A stretch of 64,000 nt of DNA from an uncultured Flavobacteriaceae bacterium (GCA_947504035.1 CANNGA010000007.1:62001-126000), one strand, 5' to 3'; positions 1 to 8,776 are shown, numbered from the stretch's first letter. The notes: a model not told the origin generated them from the sequence alone. Numbers and translations: made by a program.

Positions 1-989
1 GAAGGTGCAATGACAACCTCGCAGAATAACTTATGAATTTCTTCAGCAGTAGCTAAGTCTATTTCAGTGTTACTAATAAGTACGCCACCAAAAGCCGAAA
101 CAGGATCGCCAGCCAAAGCATCAATGTAGGCTTGGTGTAAGCTCTCACGTTGGGCTAAACCACAAGCGTTATTGTGTTTTAAAATGGCAAATGTTGGTGC
201 GTCGTTTTTAAATTCCAACATTAGATTTACAGCAGCATCTACATCTAAAAGGTTGTTATAACTTAATTCTTTGCCGTGTAGTTTTGTGAATAATTCATCA
301 AAATCACCAAAGAAAATACCTTTTTGATGTGGATTTTCTCCATAACGCAATGTTTTACCTTTAGTTTCGCTTAGTTTTAAAGCTGTCTCTTCATTGTTTT
401 GATTGAAATAATTGAAGATCGCAGAATCGTAATGCGAAGACACGTTAAAGGCTTTTCCAGCGAAACGTTTTCTGTCTTCTTCAGAAATAGTACCCTTGTT
501 TGCAGAAATTAGGTCTAAAAATTCAGCATAATCATTTACCGAAGACACACAAATTACATCGGCATAATTTTTAGCAGCAGCACGAATTAAAGAAATACCA
601 CCAATATCTATTTTTTCTATGATGTCTTGGTTGCTAGCACCAGAGGCTACTGTTTTTTCAAACGGGTATAAATCTACAATAACCACATCGATTTGTGGAA
701 TGTCATATTCGGCCAATTCAGCAACGTCACCATCATGGTTTTGTCTGTTAAGAATACCTCCAAATACTTTGGGGTGAAGTGTTTTTACACGTCCACCTAA
801 AATAGAAGGGTAAGACGTTACATCTTCTACAGGAACAACTTTTATACCTAAATCATTAATAAATTTTTCAGTACCACCAGTGGAATAAATGGTAACACCT
901 TGTTGGTCTAGTTCTCTAACAATAGGCTCTAAACCGTCTTTGCTAAACACAGAGATTAATGCTGATTTGATGGTTTTTTCGTTGCTCAT
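1..989 (-). CDS. purH: Bifunctional AICAR transformylase/IMP cyclohydrolase, N-terminal part (cut by window edge)
   Basis: The protein catalyses the last two steps of de novo IMP synthesis in the cytoplasm: formylation of AICAR and ring closure of FAICAR. About 329 codons are visible. Translation from the ATG at 989 gives MSNEKTIKSALISVFSKDG, the usual start of the MGS-like cyclohydrolase domain. This is followed by STGGT, the GGRVKTLHPK motif and the LRYGENPHQ motif that opens the transformylase domain. The family is usually a little over 500 residues, so roughly the last third lies outside the window. A good Bacteroidota-type promoter and a leader hairpin lie upstream. The upstream neighbour is divergent, so purH begins its own transcription unit. 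Identification is secure. Confidence 0.95.
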   Translation of the reverse strand, partial: MSNEKTIKSALISVFSKDGLEPIVRELDQQGVTIYSTGGTEKFINDLGIKVVPVEDVTSYPSILGGRVKTLHPKVFGGILNRQNHDGDVAELAEYDIPQIDVVIVDLYPFEKTVASGASNQDIIEKIDIGGISLIRAAAKNYADVICVSSVNDYAEFLDLISANKGTISEEDRKRFAGKAFNVSSHYDSAIFNYFNQNNEETALKLSETKGKTLRYGENPHQKGIFFGDFDELFTKLHGKELSYNNLLDVDAAVNLMLEFKNDAPTFAILKHNNACGLAQRESLHQAYIDALAGDPVSAFGGVLISNTEIDLATAEEIHKLFCEVVIAP

Positions 990-1044
990 CTTTTAAATGT
1001 TGTTTTTAAACTCCCGTAATCAGGAAATGATTTTGTTGTTTATC

Positions 1045-1060
1045 AAGAGGTTATCCTCTT
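1045..1060 (-). promoter_or_regulatory. Hairpin in the purH leader
   Basis: AAGAGG and CCTCTT form a perfect 6-bp stem around a 4-base loop, inside the predicted purH 5' leader. A second weaker stem (AATCA/TGATT on the minus strand) follows nearer the start codon. There is no U-run after the first stem, so it does not look like a simple terminator. Nothing matches the conserved core of the known purine riboswitch. Its function is unknown; it may be incidental. Confidence 0.3.
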
Positions 1061-1077
1061 TAATTTTAAAATATTTG

Positions 1078-1107
1078 CAAAAGTAGCTATTTCGTAAAGA
1101 AATGCAA
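1078..1107 (-). promoter_or_regulatory. Probable purH promoter
   Basis: On the minus strand TTG (1107-1105) is separated by 19 bases from TACTTTTG (1085-1078). This matches the Bacteroidota primary-sigma pattern of a -33 TTG and a -7 TAnnTTTG. Transcription would begin near 1071, leaving a leader of about 80 nt before the purH ATG. The call rests on motif and spacing only. Confidence 0.55.
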
Positions 1108-1301
1108 CTTAGAATGATTTTAAAAAACGATAGATTTTTTAACGAAAATCATAGATTTGTTAATAAGAGAAAAGCAAGGCTGTGAGAATTTTGTCAAGCT
1201 ATTTTAAAATCCTAATTTGTCACAGGATAAAACCAGAGCCGAACCCAATAGACTTTATAAGGTCTAATTTTTAATCTCTATATTAATATAGTAAAAGGAC
1301 A

Positions 1302-1853
1302 TTGAAAGCACTTTTTATAAAATTTAAACCTGTTATACGATTTATAGTCACTTTTTTAGTGGTGTACTTTGTCTTAGCATTAATGTATAAACTCTATTTG
1401 CAGCATGCAAAAAACGCCGTGTTTTATCCTGATTATTTTACCCATCTAGTCGCCAAACAAAGTCAGGCAGCACTTAACGCATTTTCCTATCAAACAGAGG
1501 TTGTGCCACACCCCGACGAGCCCTCTTTAAAGCTTATTTTAAATGGGAAATATTTAGCACGTGTGGTAGAAGGCTGTAATGGTATTAGCGTTATTGTATT
1601 ATTTATAGCATTTGTTATAGCGTTTTCGGCGCGTTTTAAAACCACGCTAATTTATCTTATTGGGGGCAGCTTGCTTGTTTATGCGATTAACTTAGCACGA
1701 ATTGTGGTTTTGTCTATAGGGCTGTATCATTATCCAGAATATGAATCTGTTTTGCATACCGTTATTTTTCCTGCTATTATTTATGGTACGGTTTTTTTAT
1801 TGTGGATCATTTGGGTCAATCGTTTTTCTAAACTAAAGCAAAAGCATGTCTAA
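1302..1853 (+). CDS. xrtF: Exosortase family protein XrtF
   Basis: This is a multi-pass inner-membrane protein of the exosortase/archaeosortase family, flavobacterial XrtF subtype, thought to be a transpeptidase-like processor of exported proteins. The catalytic triad is visible: Cys92 in EGCNG, Arg133 in NLARIV and His152 in LHTVIFP, each at or near the start of a hydrophobic helix. Its 183 residues fit this small subtype. The start is TTG at 1302, preceded by AAAAGGA; there is no better ATG. The 3' end overlaps the next gene by 8 bases, which suggests translational coupling to its usual partner. No substrate with a recognisable exosortase signal is seen in the window. Confidence 0.88.
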   Translation: MKALFIKFKPVIRFIVTFLVVYFVLALMYKLYLQHAKNAVFYPDYFTHLVAKQSQAALNAFSYQTEVVPHPDEPSLKLILNGKYLARVVEGCNGISVIVLFIAFVIAFSARFKTTLIYLIGGSLLVYAINLARIVVLSIGLYHYPEYESVLHTVIFPAIIYGTVFLLWIIWVNRFSKLKQKHV

Positions 1854-2277
1854 AGTTGTCACCTATATTGCGTTATTCATATTAATACTATTATTGGTTT
1901 TAATTCGCTTTTATGAAGACCAGCTGTTTTACGACCCTTATCTCACATTTTTTCAAAACGATTACCTGTATTTAGACAGTCCAAGACGCGAGTTGGCAAA
2001 ATTAGTGGCATACACGGTAGTGCGTTATGTTTTAAATACGGGACTTTCCTTAGGTGTTTTGTATGTAGCATTTAAAGATATGAGCATTGTAAAATTTTCG
2101 GGATTTATATATGGCGTTGCCTTTGTCGTTTTAATGGGGTTGTATCTCTATTTTGTTATACACCCGAAGCAAGAAGACTATTATTTTTTCTTTAATATAA
2201 GGCGTTTTTTAATTCAACCTTTACTGCTCATACTATTGTGTCCTGCGTTTTATTATCATAAACTAAAAGCATCTTAG
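1846..2277 (+). CDS. Exosortase F system-associated membrane protein
   Basis: This 143-residue protein has about four hydrophobic segments (near residues 4-21, 65-75, 82-104 and 122-138). It is recognised mainly by its position directly after xrtF, with overlapping reading frames, and by its similarity in size and layout to the family that accompanies XrtF in flavobacteria. A biochemical role is not known. An RRFLIQPLLLILL stretch near the C-terminus looks conserved for the family. A function as an accessory or assembly factor for XrtF is inferred from linkage. Confidence 0.75.
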   Translation: MSKVVTYIALFILILLLVLIRFYEDQLFYDPYLTFFQNDYLYLDSPRRELAKLVAYTVVRYVLNTGLSLGVLYVAFKDMSIVKFSGFIYGVAFVVLMGLYLYFVIHPKQEDYYFFFNIRRFLIQPLLLILLCPAFYYHKLKAS

Positions 2278-2386
2278 GTGCCTTTATAATGGGAATTTAA
2301 AGTTGTGTACTCTTTAAGATTAAGGAGAGCGTTATAGTTTTTATAAAGTTGAAGATCTGTATTTTTATTTTTTGTAATTTTACGTA

Positions 2387-2788
2387 GTGAAATACCCATT
2401 ACAACATAAAATTTTTGCAGTAGTTTTAGCACTCATGGTGCTTTGTTCTACATTGTCTTTTACGGTAGAGAAGCACTATTGTGGTGGTGAGTTGGTTGCT
2501 GTATCTCTTTTTGCCGAATTAGAAAAATGCGGTATGGACAGTGCAGTGGTTTTTGAATCTTCTCCCTGCTGTAAAGATGAGATCGCAGTGGTAGAAGGGC
2601 AGGATGAATTGCAATTGTCTGTGTCGAAGTTGTTAAAATTCCACAAATCTTATTTTGTGCCTAATGCTAACATAGCGCGTCTAAGGTCTATTGAAACACA
2701 AATACAGCCTAGGCCTTGTTTTCATGCGCATGCACCACCAGAGAGCAGTCCCAATATTCAAATACGAGATCAGGTTTTTTTAATTTGA
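2387..2788 (+). CDS. HYC_CC_PP family small exported protein
   Basis: This 133-residue protein has an N-terminal signal or anchor (residues 8-26) and the three motifs that name the family: HYCGG near residue 30, SPCCKDE near residue 60 and HAPP near residue 115. The Cys/His-rich motifs suggest metal or thiol chemistry outside the cytoplasm, but the function is not established. The start is GTG at 2387; no ATG precedes the signal sequence. It heads a group of HMA, TonB-receptor and HMA genes on the same strand, a linkage that supports a metal-related role. Confidence 0.78.
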   Translation: MKYPLQHKIFAVVLALMVLCSTLSFTVEKHYCGGELVAVSLFAELEKCGMDSAVVFESSPCCKDEIAVVEGQDELQLSVSKLLKFHKSYFVPNANIARLRSIETQIQPRPCFHAHAPPESSPNIQIRDQVFLI

Positions 2789-2904
2789 TAGTACTTATAA
2801 AGCAGCATGAGAGAGAGTTTTTAATACACACTTTGCATTACCTCTTATTAAAACTCATGCAGTGCCTTTAAGACCTATTGTTTTTAATAAAAAAATCAAA
2901 ACCT

Positions 2905-3627
2905 ATGGAACGTATTTATACGGTTACAGGAATGACTTGTAACGGCTGTCGCGCCAAAGTAGAAGCGCAGCTCAATCAAATACCAAATGTTGTTTTAGCG
3001 CAAGTGCAGTTGGAACAAAACAAAGCAATTATTACATCTAAACAGGAAATCCCTTTAGAGCTTCTGCAAGATGAATTATCAGAAAAATATACAATTACCG
3101 CAGAAGAGCCCTTAAACAGACCTAAAACGGCAGTATTAGAATCTAAATCTGAACTAAAACGTCTCTATCCGTTACTGTTAATTTTTACCTATATAACTAT
3201 TGCAGCGACGTTAATGCATCTAAAAGTCTGGAATACTAATGCATTTATGCTCGATTTTATGGGCTTGTTTTATGTGGTGTTTAGTTTCTTTAAATTATTA
3301 GATCTTAGGGGATTCGCGACTTCTTTTGGCATGTACGACCCTCTTGCTAAAAGAGTGCCATTGTATGGCAAAGTCTATCCTTTTGTAGAAGTGTTTTTAG
3401 GACTGTGTTTTTTAATGCGTTTTGAAATCACATTGGCCTTGGTCTTAACGCTATGCATTCTAGGGATGACAACTGTTGGTGTCACTAAGGTACTTTTGCA
3501 AAAAAAAGAGATACAATGTGCGTGTTTGGGAACGGTTTTAAATTTACCCATGACTACTGCAACCTTTATAGAGAATAGTATCATGTTACTTATGGCTACA
3601 GCAATGTTGCTTGGTATCTGTGTTTAA
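2905..3627 (+). CDS. Heavy-metal-associated (HMA) domain fused to a MauE/DoxX-like membrane domain
   Basis: The N-terminal ~65 residues form an HMA fold with the metal-binding MTCNGC motif (CxxC). After a linker come about four transmembrane segments like those of MauE/DoxX-type redox membrane proteins, with a CACLG cysteine pair in the second half. The protein could pass a soft metal such as Cu(I), or electrons, across the inner membrane; the exact substrate is inferred. The ATG at 2905 is preferred over an upstream TTG at 2878 because it starts directly at the HMA domain (MERIYTVTGM). It sits 30 bases before the TonB receptor, probably in the same operon. Confidence 0.8.
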   Translation: MERIYTVTGMTCNGCRAKVEAQLNQIPNVVLAQVQLEQNKAIITSKQEIPLELLQDELSEKYTITAEEPLNRPKTAVLESKSELKRLYPLLLIFTYITIAATLMHLKVWNTNAFMLDFMGLFYVVFSFFKLLDLRGFATSFGMYDPLAKRVPLYGKVYPFVEVFLGLCFLMRFEITLALVLTLCILGMTTVGVTKVLLQKKEIQCACLGTVLNLPMTTATFIENSIMLLMATAMLLGICV

Positions 3628-3657
3628 AAAACGTTTTAGTCTTAAATAATTAAACAC

Positions 3658-5898
3658 ATGAAATATATTATATTTACAGTGCTTGTATGGCCTTTTATGC
3701 TGTTTTCTCAGGATTATATTTCTGGAGAAATAAAAGATGGTGATGCGACACCAAATAGTAGAGGTATCGCTGGTGCTAATGTCTATTGGTTAGACACAAC
3801 AGTTGGTACAGTTACTTCGCTAGAAGGTACGTTTAAAATACCTTATAAAGCGGCGTATAAAAAATTGGTAGTGAGTTATGTGGGCTACCAAACAGATACT
3901 ATACATGTAGACGGTCCAAAATTTATAAAACACCAATTGCAGGCTGCAACAGATTTAGATGCTGTTGTGGTGCGGTCTCGACGACAGAGCATACGCAAAT
4001 CGTATACAAAAGCGCAGAATGTGCTTACGGTAAGTAGTGCCGAATTGTTAAAAGCGGCATGTTGTAACCTTTCCGAGAGTTTTGAAACCAATCCTTCTAT
4101 AGATGTGAATTTTGCAGATGCCATTTCTGGCACACGACAAATACGAATGTTGGGATTAACGAGTCCTTATATTTTGATTGCCACCGAGAATATTCCCTCC
4201 GTACGAGGAGCATCGCAAGCCTATGGGCTTAGTTTTATTCCTGGTACTTGGGTAGAAAGCATACAAATCACCAAAGGAGCGGGGAGTGTGGTGAATGGTT
4301 TTGAAAGCATAGCAGGACAGATTAATACCGAGTTGGTAAAGCCTTTAACCGATGCTAAATTTTTTGTAAATCTTTACGCGGCCTCTAGCGAACGTGTAGA
4401 ATTAAATACCCATATCAATACGAAAGTTAATAGGTTTTGGCATACGGGACTTTATGTGCACGGCAATAGACATAACCAAAGGCATGATAATAATAATGAT
4501 GGCTTTTTAGACATGCCAAGGTTTCATCAAATTAATGTGATGAACCGTTGGCAATATACCAATGCGAAACGTGGTTTGGTGAGTTTTATTAATTTAAAGG
4601 TTTTGAATGACGACAAACAGGCGGGAGCATTAGCTTATAGGTCCGAAACCGATAGATTGACCACCAATAATTGGGGAAGTGAAATAGATACCAGACGCTA
4701 TGAAATTACTAGTAAATTCGGGTATGTAAATCCAAATGTGCCATGGCAAAGTTTAGGGGTGCAAAGCGCATTTAGCAGTCATAAGCAAAAGTCCTCTTTT
4801 GGGTTGAGTCGTTACGATATTACACATAACAGTCTCTACACCAATGCGATTTACAATTCCATTATAAGTGACTCTAGGCATCATATTAAGACAGGCGTAA
4901 GCTACACCCATGATACGTATGAAGAGTTGGTAAATGTCACGACTTATAAAAGAACAGAAAATGCTGTAGGGACTTTTTTTGAATACAGTTACGATAATTT
5001 AGAGCTGTTTAATCTCACTGCGGGCATTCGTCTAGACCATCACAACTTATTAGGTACGTTTGTAACACCACGATTGCATCTGCGCTATTCCCCATGGCGT
5101 AAATCGGCTTTTAAAGCGTCCTTTGGGCGCGGTAAGCGTAGCGCTAATATTTTTGCCGAAAATCAGCAATTATTTTCTACCTCACGACAACTAGAAATAT
5201 CAAATGCAGGAGGCCCTATATATGGTTTAGATCCTGAAATCGCATGGAATTACGGCGTGTCGTATTTGCAAGGCTTTCGTCTCTGGGGACGTTCTGGCGA
5301 TGTAACTTTAGATTATTATAAAACCGATTTTAAAAATCAGGTCGTAGTTGATTGGGAAGACCCAAGAGCCGTTCGCTTTTACAACCTCGAAGGTGATAGT
5401 TTTGCCAATAGTTTTCAAATGGAGTTAAATTATAGCCCTTTTGAGCGTTTCGATCTAAGAACAGCGTATAAATTTTATGATGTACAAACCACCTATCGTT
5501 CAGGGCGTTTAGAACGGCCTTTAACCCCTAAACATAGAGTGTTTGTAAATGTAGGTTATGCTACAAAAAATAAAAAAGCGGAATTCAATTTCTGGAAATT
5601 CGATTTGACCTTTAATGGGTTAAGCACACAGCGTTTTGCAGCGACAAACACGAATCCAGAAGCATTTCGATTGCCAGAACGCACACCAAAAGTAGGGACT
5701 TTAAATGGACAGGTTACCAAAGTGTTCTCGTCTAAATTTGAAATCTATTTAGGCGGTGAGAATCTCACGAATTTACGACAACCTAACGCGGTATTAGGGG
5801 CAGAAGATCCCTTTGGAGCGAATTTTGATTCTACTTTCGTGTACGGCCCTATTTTTGGAAGTTTGTACTATGCAGGATTACGTTATACTGTAAAATAA
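3658..5898 (+). CDS. TonB-dependent outer membrane receptor (probable metal-complex uptake)
   Basis: This 746-residue outer membrane receptor has a signal peptide (1-17), a carboxypeptidase-D-like regulatory domain (about 18-95), a plug (about 115-225, with GAGSVVNGFESIAGQINTEL) and a 22-strand type barrel ending in YAGLRYTV. The plug carries an unusual adjacent cysteine pair (AACCNLSESF) shared with a Bacteroidota subgroup found beside HMA proteins. The ligand is not readable from sequence. Its neighbours, an HMA-MauE protein before it and a secreted HMA protein after it, suggest copper or another soft metal. There is no SusD partner, which argues against a glycan system. Confidence 0.85.
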   Translation: MKYIIFTVLVWPFMLFSQDYISGEIKDGDATPNSRGIAGANVYWLDTTVGTVTSLEGTFKIPYKAAYKKLVVSYVGYQTDTIHVDGPKFIKHQLQAATDLDAVVVRSRRQSIRKSYTKAQNVLTVSSAELLKAACCNLSESFETNPSIDVNFADAISGTRQIRMLGLTSPYILIATENIPSVRGASQAYGLSFIPGTWVESIQITKGAGSVVNGFESIAGQINTELVKPLTDAKFFVNLYAASSERVELNTHINTKVNRFWHTGLYVHGNRHNQRHDNNNDGFLDMPRFHQINVMNRWQYTNAKRGLVSFINLKVLNDDKQAGALAYRSETDRLTTNNWGSEIDTRRYEITSKFGYVNPNVPWQSLGVQSAFSSHKQKSSFGLSRYDITHNSLYTNAIYNSIISDSRHHIKTGVSYTHDTYEELVNVTTYKRTENAVGTFFEYSYDNLELFNLTAGIRLDHHNLLGTFVTPRLHLRYSPWRKSAFKASFGRGKRSANIFAENQQLFSTSRQLEISNAGGPIYGLDPEIAWNYGVSYLQGFRLWGRSGDVTLDYYKTDFKNQVVVDWEDPRAVRFYNLEGDSFANSFQMELNYSPFERFDLRTAYKFYDVQTTYRSGRLERPLTPKHRVFVNVGYATKNKKAEFNFWKFDLTFNGLSTQRFAATNTNPEAFRLPERTPKVGTLNGQVTKVFSSKFEIYLGGENLTNLRQPNAVLGAEDPFGANFDSTFVYGPIFGSLYYAGLRYTVK

Positions 5899-5987
5899 AA
5901 AAGAAATGCAATGCGTAGCCATTTGTAAAAAGGCTTTAAACGTTTAAAAATGAACCGCTGTGTAAACAGCAATTAAATTGAAATAAA

Positions 5988-6350
5988 ATGATGAAACAAC
6001 TTGTTATGATAGTGGCAATGTTTTGTGCGGTATCAGGTTTTGCTCAAAACAAAAATGCCAAAGCAACCTTAGAAGTAGATGGTATTTGCGGAATGTGTAA
6101 AACACGTATAGAAAAAGCGTCTCTAAATACTAAAGGCGTTAAATATGCACAGTGGAGTGTAGAAACCCACGAACTTAAACTTATTTACGACGCACGTAAA
6201 ACAGCAACAGATTCGATTAAGCAACGTATTTTAGAGGCAGGACATGATGTGAAAGGTGTGAAAGCAACCGATGCAGCATACGCTACGGTACACCCTTGTT
6301 GTAAATATAGGGACACCTCTGTGATCGATACCCATAATGGAGACGATTAA
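5988..6350 (+). CDS. Secreted HMA-domain metal-binding protein
   Basis: This 120-residue protein has a clear signal peptide (cleavage expected after GFAQ, about residue 20), an HMA-like domain with CGMC at about residues 35-38, and a C-terminal HPCCKYRD motif that adds two cysteines and a histidine. It is probably periplasmic and binds a soft metal, acting as a chaperone between the receptor and the membrane HMA protein. It lies 89 bases after the TonB receptor on the same strand. The identity of the metal is not shown by the sequence. Confidence 0.82.
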   Translation: MMKQLVMIVAMFCAVSGFAQNKNAKATLEVDGICGMCKTRIEKASLNTKGVKYAQWSVETHELKLIYDARKTATDSIKQRILEAGHDVKGVKATDAAYATVHPCCKYRDTSVIDTHNGDD

Positions 6351-6488
6351 ACTTAAATTGTTTTATGCGCTTGTAGTGCAACAAGAACTTGTTTTGAAAG
6401 TATTATAGTGCCTATTGATGGCATAGGGGATATGTTTGATGGAGCGTCCTAAACGTCTAATAGAGTGCGACTTATCTTGTGAAGAACG

Positions 6489-7280
6489 ATGAGTAAGATT
6501 AAAAATTTATACTATTACCAAATGAAAGAGACCTCAAAAAAAAATGATTCTTCCTGTGATACAAAGACAGGGCAGTGTGCACCTAGTGCAAACCTATCGA
6601 AAAAAGAAACCTTTAATGAACCCAATCAAGCGTCGTTACCCTACAAGCTCATCTACTATTACGATGCCTTATGTGGTTGGTGCTATGGGTTTAGTCCCGT
6701 AATTGCGAAACTCTACGACAGGTATAAAAAGACGATGGCTATAGAGTTGATAAGTGGAGGTTTATTTTTGGGGGAGCGCGTAGGTTTGGTTAACACCGTG
6801 GCCCCCTATATAAAAGCAGGCGCCTATAAAAGTGTTGAAGCCACCACAGGGGTAACATTTGGGACTGGCTTTTTAAGCGATTTAAATGGTAGTGGTAGTA
6901 TGGTGCTTAATTCGTTACCACCCGCCATAGCCTTAAGCATTGTTAAAGCGACATGTCCCGAAGTACAACTTGAATTTGGAGCCTTATTATTACACGCCAT
7001 TTACAATAAGGGAATGCATAGTGATTCTATAGATGGTCTGGCAAATTGTGCATCTAAAATTGGCTTAGATCCCGAGGTATTTAAGATGCAAATGCGTGAT
7101 GCGCACTACATAATTAAAGCAGAGCAGGATTTTGAAATTTTTAAACGCAGTCCGCATACAGGAATGCCAACCCTAGTCTTAGAATGTGATGGTGCACAAA
7201 TTGTACTGTCCAAAGGCTATGCTTCTTTTAATGATTTGAGTTCTAAGTTAGATGCTATCATAGCGTCTAAGTCGGTTTAA
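6489..7280 (+). CDS. DsbA-family thioredoxin-fold oxidoreductase
   Basis: A DsbA/FrnE-like thioredoxin fold spans about residues 52-260, with the active-site CGWC at 62-65 (YYDALCGWCYGFSP) and the cis-proline motif HTGMPTLVLE near residue 229. An N-terminal tail (about 1-45) carries a second cysteine pair, CDTKTGQC. No signal peptide is visible, so a cytoplasmic role in thiol-disulfide exchange is likely. The start at 6489 is an ATG; another ATG at 6522 would also keep the Cys-containing tail. It follows the metal-handling group by 138 bases; co-transcription is uncertain. Confidence 0.8.
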   Translation: MSKIKNLYYYQMKETSKKNDSSCDTKTGQCAPSANLSKKETFNEPNQASLPYKLIYYYDALCGWCYGFSPVIAKLYDRYKKTMAIELISGGLFLGERVGLVNTVAPYIKAGAYKSVEATTGVTFGTGFLSDLNGSGSMVLNSLPPAIALSIVKATCPEVQLEFGALLLHAIYNKGMHSDSIDGLANCASKIGLDPEVFKMQMRDAHYIIKAEQDFEIFKRSPHTGMPTLVLECDGAQIVLSKGYASFNDLSSKLDAIIASKSV

Positions 7281-7623
7281 AAATCAAGATAGTATAATTG
7301 GTTTAGAATATATGAGATACAAAACGAGCATGACCTTGTTTTAAATAGAAGTTTATAGAAATAAATACCTAGATCGCATTTTTTAAGAGGTGTAAACATT
7401 AGCTGTTCCCACAAAATTCCTATGGCTACATTGCGTACGGTACTGGCAGATGTGGGTTTAGGAAACGTAAAGGGGCCTACTCGAAATTACAGAACTAGGG
7501 TAAGGCTTTTGGGCTTATCTTTAGAAAGTGAGTAAGACCAATAGATATTTCTTATTTTTGCCAAAATTTTAATTCATGCAACAAGCAGGTACCATTAGAG
7601 TACAGGTTGCGAAATGAGATCGA
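7281..7623 (+). other. Intergenic region before the mevalonate genes
   Basis: No full gene is seen here. The stretch contains a short coding-like fragment (7365-7535, listed separately) and a good -7 promoter element, TATTTTTG (7553-7560), about 64 bases before the decarboxylase start; no convincing -33 TTG is at the right distance. A 13-codon frame (7575-7616, beginning MQQAG) lies in the leader and could be an upstream ORF or chance. Confidence 0.5.
7365..7535 (+). pseudogene. Unidentified gene remnant (C-terminal fragment)
   Basis: One frame reads for about 56 codons to a TAA at 7533. Its 3' part, from the ATG at 7422 (MATLRTVLADVGLGNVKGP), has a protein-like composition unlike a random AT-rich frame, with G/C-rich codons for Gly, Arg and Val. 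No start with an upstream gene is visible, so it looks like the end of a larger gene whose 5' part was lost. I do not recognise the family. It could also be a real 37-residue peptide. Confidence 0.3.
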
Positions 7624-8703
7624 ATGACTGAAAAAGACTTCTTACCACAACCTTATACGCAAACCATAGAGAACGGCCATTATTCATGGACAGCACCAAG
7701 TAATATTGCTTTGGTGAAGTACTGGGGGAAAAAGGAACATCAAATCCCAGAGAATCCATCTATTAGTTTTACTCTGGGGCATTGCAAAACAACAACAACA
7801 GTAAGTTTCTCTAAAATAGTAGAAACCGATGCGTTTTCTTTTGAAGTGTTTTTAGACGGTGTATTGAAAGAAGATTTTAAACCTAAAATAGCTACTTTTT
7901 TTGAGCGTATACACGCATACCTTCCATTTTTGAAACAATTTCATTTCAAAATAGAGACTTCAAATACGTTTCCGCACAGTTCGGGAATAGCTTCTTCGGC
8001 CTCTGGCATGAGTGCTTTGGCATTATGTTTAATGCGTATAGAACAGGCTTTACAGCCCGATATGAACGCAACTTATTTTACCCAAAAAGCATCTTTTTTG
8101 GCCCGTTTGGGGTCTGGAAGTGCATGTAGAAGTATAGAAGGCCCCTTAGTGGTTTGGGGAGCGCATTCTGCAATCGATGGAAGTTCGAATTTATTTGGAG
8201 TGCCCTATCCTTATGATGTGCACGATTGTTTTAAAAAGTATCAAGATACCATATTGTTGGTAGATAAAGGCGAGAAGCAAGTTAGTAGTACTGTGGGACA
8301 TAACTTAATGCATGGACATCCCTTTGCTCAAGAACGTTTTAAACAAGCCCATACGCACATGTCGGCAATGGTTTCAATTTTAAAAGAGGGCGATTTAGAT
8401 CGGTTTATAGCTATCGTAGAAAGTGAAGCCCTAACGTTACATGCTATGATGATGACGAGCATGCCTTATTTTATTTTAATGAAGCCAAACACCTTAGAAA
8501 TCATTAACCACATATGGGCATACCGAGAAGCAACTGGCTCTAAGTTGTGTTTTACATTAGACGCTGGAGCAAATGTACATCTGTTGTATCCTGAAAATGA
8601 AGCGTCAACAGTTTTAGAATTTATAGACACAACATTAGCAGGGTACTGTCAAAATGGGCATTACATCAACGATGTTATAGACTTGGGCGCTAAGGAATTG
8701 TAG
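7624..8703 (+). CDS. mvaD: Diphosphomevalonate decarboxylase
   Basis: This GHMP-superfamily enzyme converts mevalonate diphosphate to isopentenyl diphosphate with ATP in the cytoplasm. The N-terminal APSNIALVKYWGK motif, the ATP loop around SSGIASSASGMSAL and the SGSACRS motif near residue 180 are characteristic of the decarboxylase and separate it from the kinases. The length of 359 is normal. The C-terminal half has DAGANVHLL, typical of the family. The next gene, 73 bases downstream, is a mevalonate-kinase-like enzyme, so the two act in one pathway. A TATTTTTG -7 element lies at 7553-7560. Confidence 0.92.
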   Translation: MTEKDFLPQPYTQTIENGHYSWTAPSNIALVKYWGKKEHQIPENPSISFTLGHCKTTTTVSFSKIVETDAFSFEVFLDGVLKEDFKPKIATFFERIHAYLPFLKQFHFKIETSNTFPHSSGIASSASGMSALALCLMRIEQALQPDMNATYFTQKASFLARLGSGSACRSIEGPLVVWGAHSAIDGSSNLFGVPYPYDVHDCFKKYQDTILLVDKGEKQVSSTVGHNLMHGHPFAQERFKQAHTHMSAMVSILKEGDLDRFIAIVESEALTLHAMMMTSMPYFILMKPNTLEIINHIWAYREATGSKLCFTLDAGANVHLLYPENEASTVLEFIDTTLAGYCQNGHYINDVIDLGAKEL

Positions 8704-8776
8704 TCTAATGCGGGAGTTAGGGGTAAAAAGCCTTATCTTTGCTAAAGTGTAGTGTTTAAAAGCAAATGGCTTATAT

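Larger units (their letters stand above)
990..1301. other. Divergent intergenic region purH / xrtF
   Basis: These 312 bases contain no credible reading frame. They hold the purH promoter and leader, and a second hairpin (AGACTT-TATA-AGGTCT, 1250-1265, followed by AATTTTTA) about 35 bases before the xrtF start. That hairpin resembles a weak terminator or attenuator in the direction of xrtF. An AAAAGGA stretch just before the TTG start at 1302 may serve as ribosome-binding site. Confidence 0.6.

Noticed and set aside
7575-7616. Thirteen-codon upstream frame (MQQAG...) in the mvaD leader as a real leader peptide
   Set aside because: No repeated codons for a regulated amino acid and no terminator-like structure after it; probably chance.
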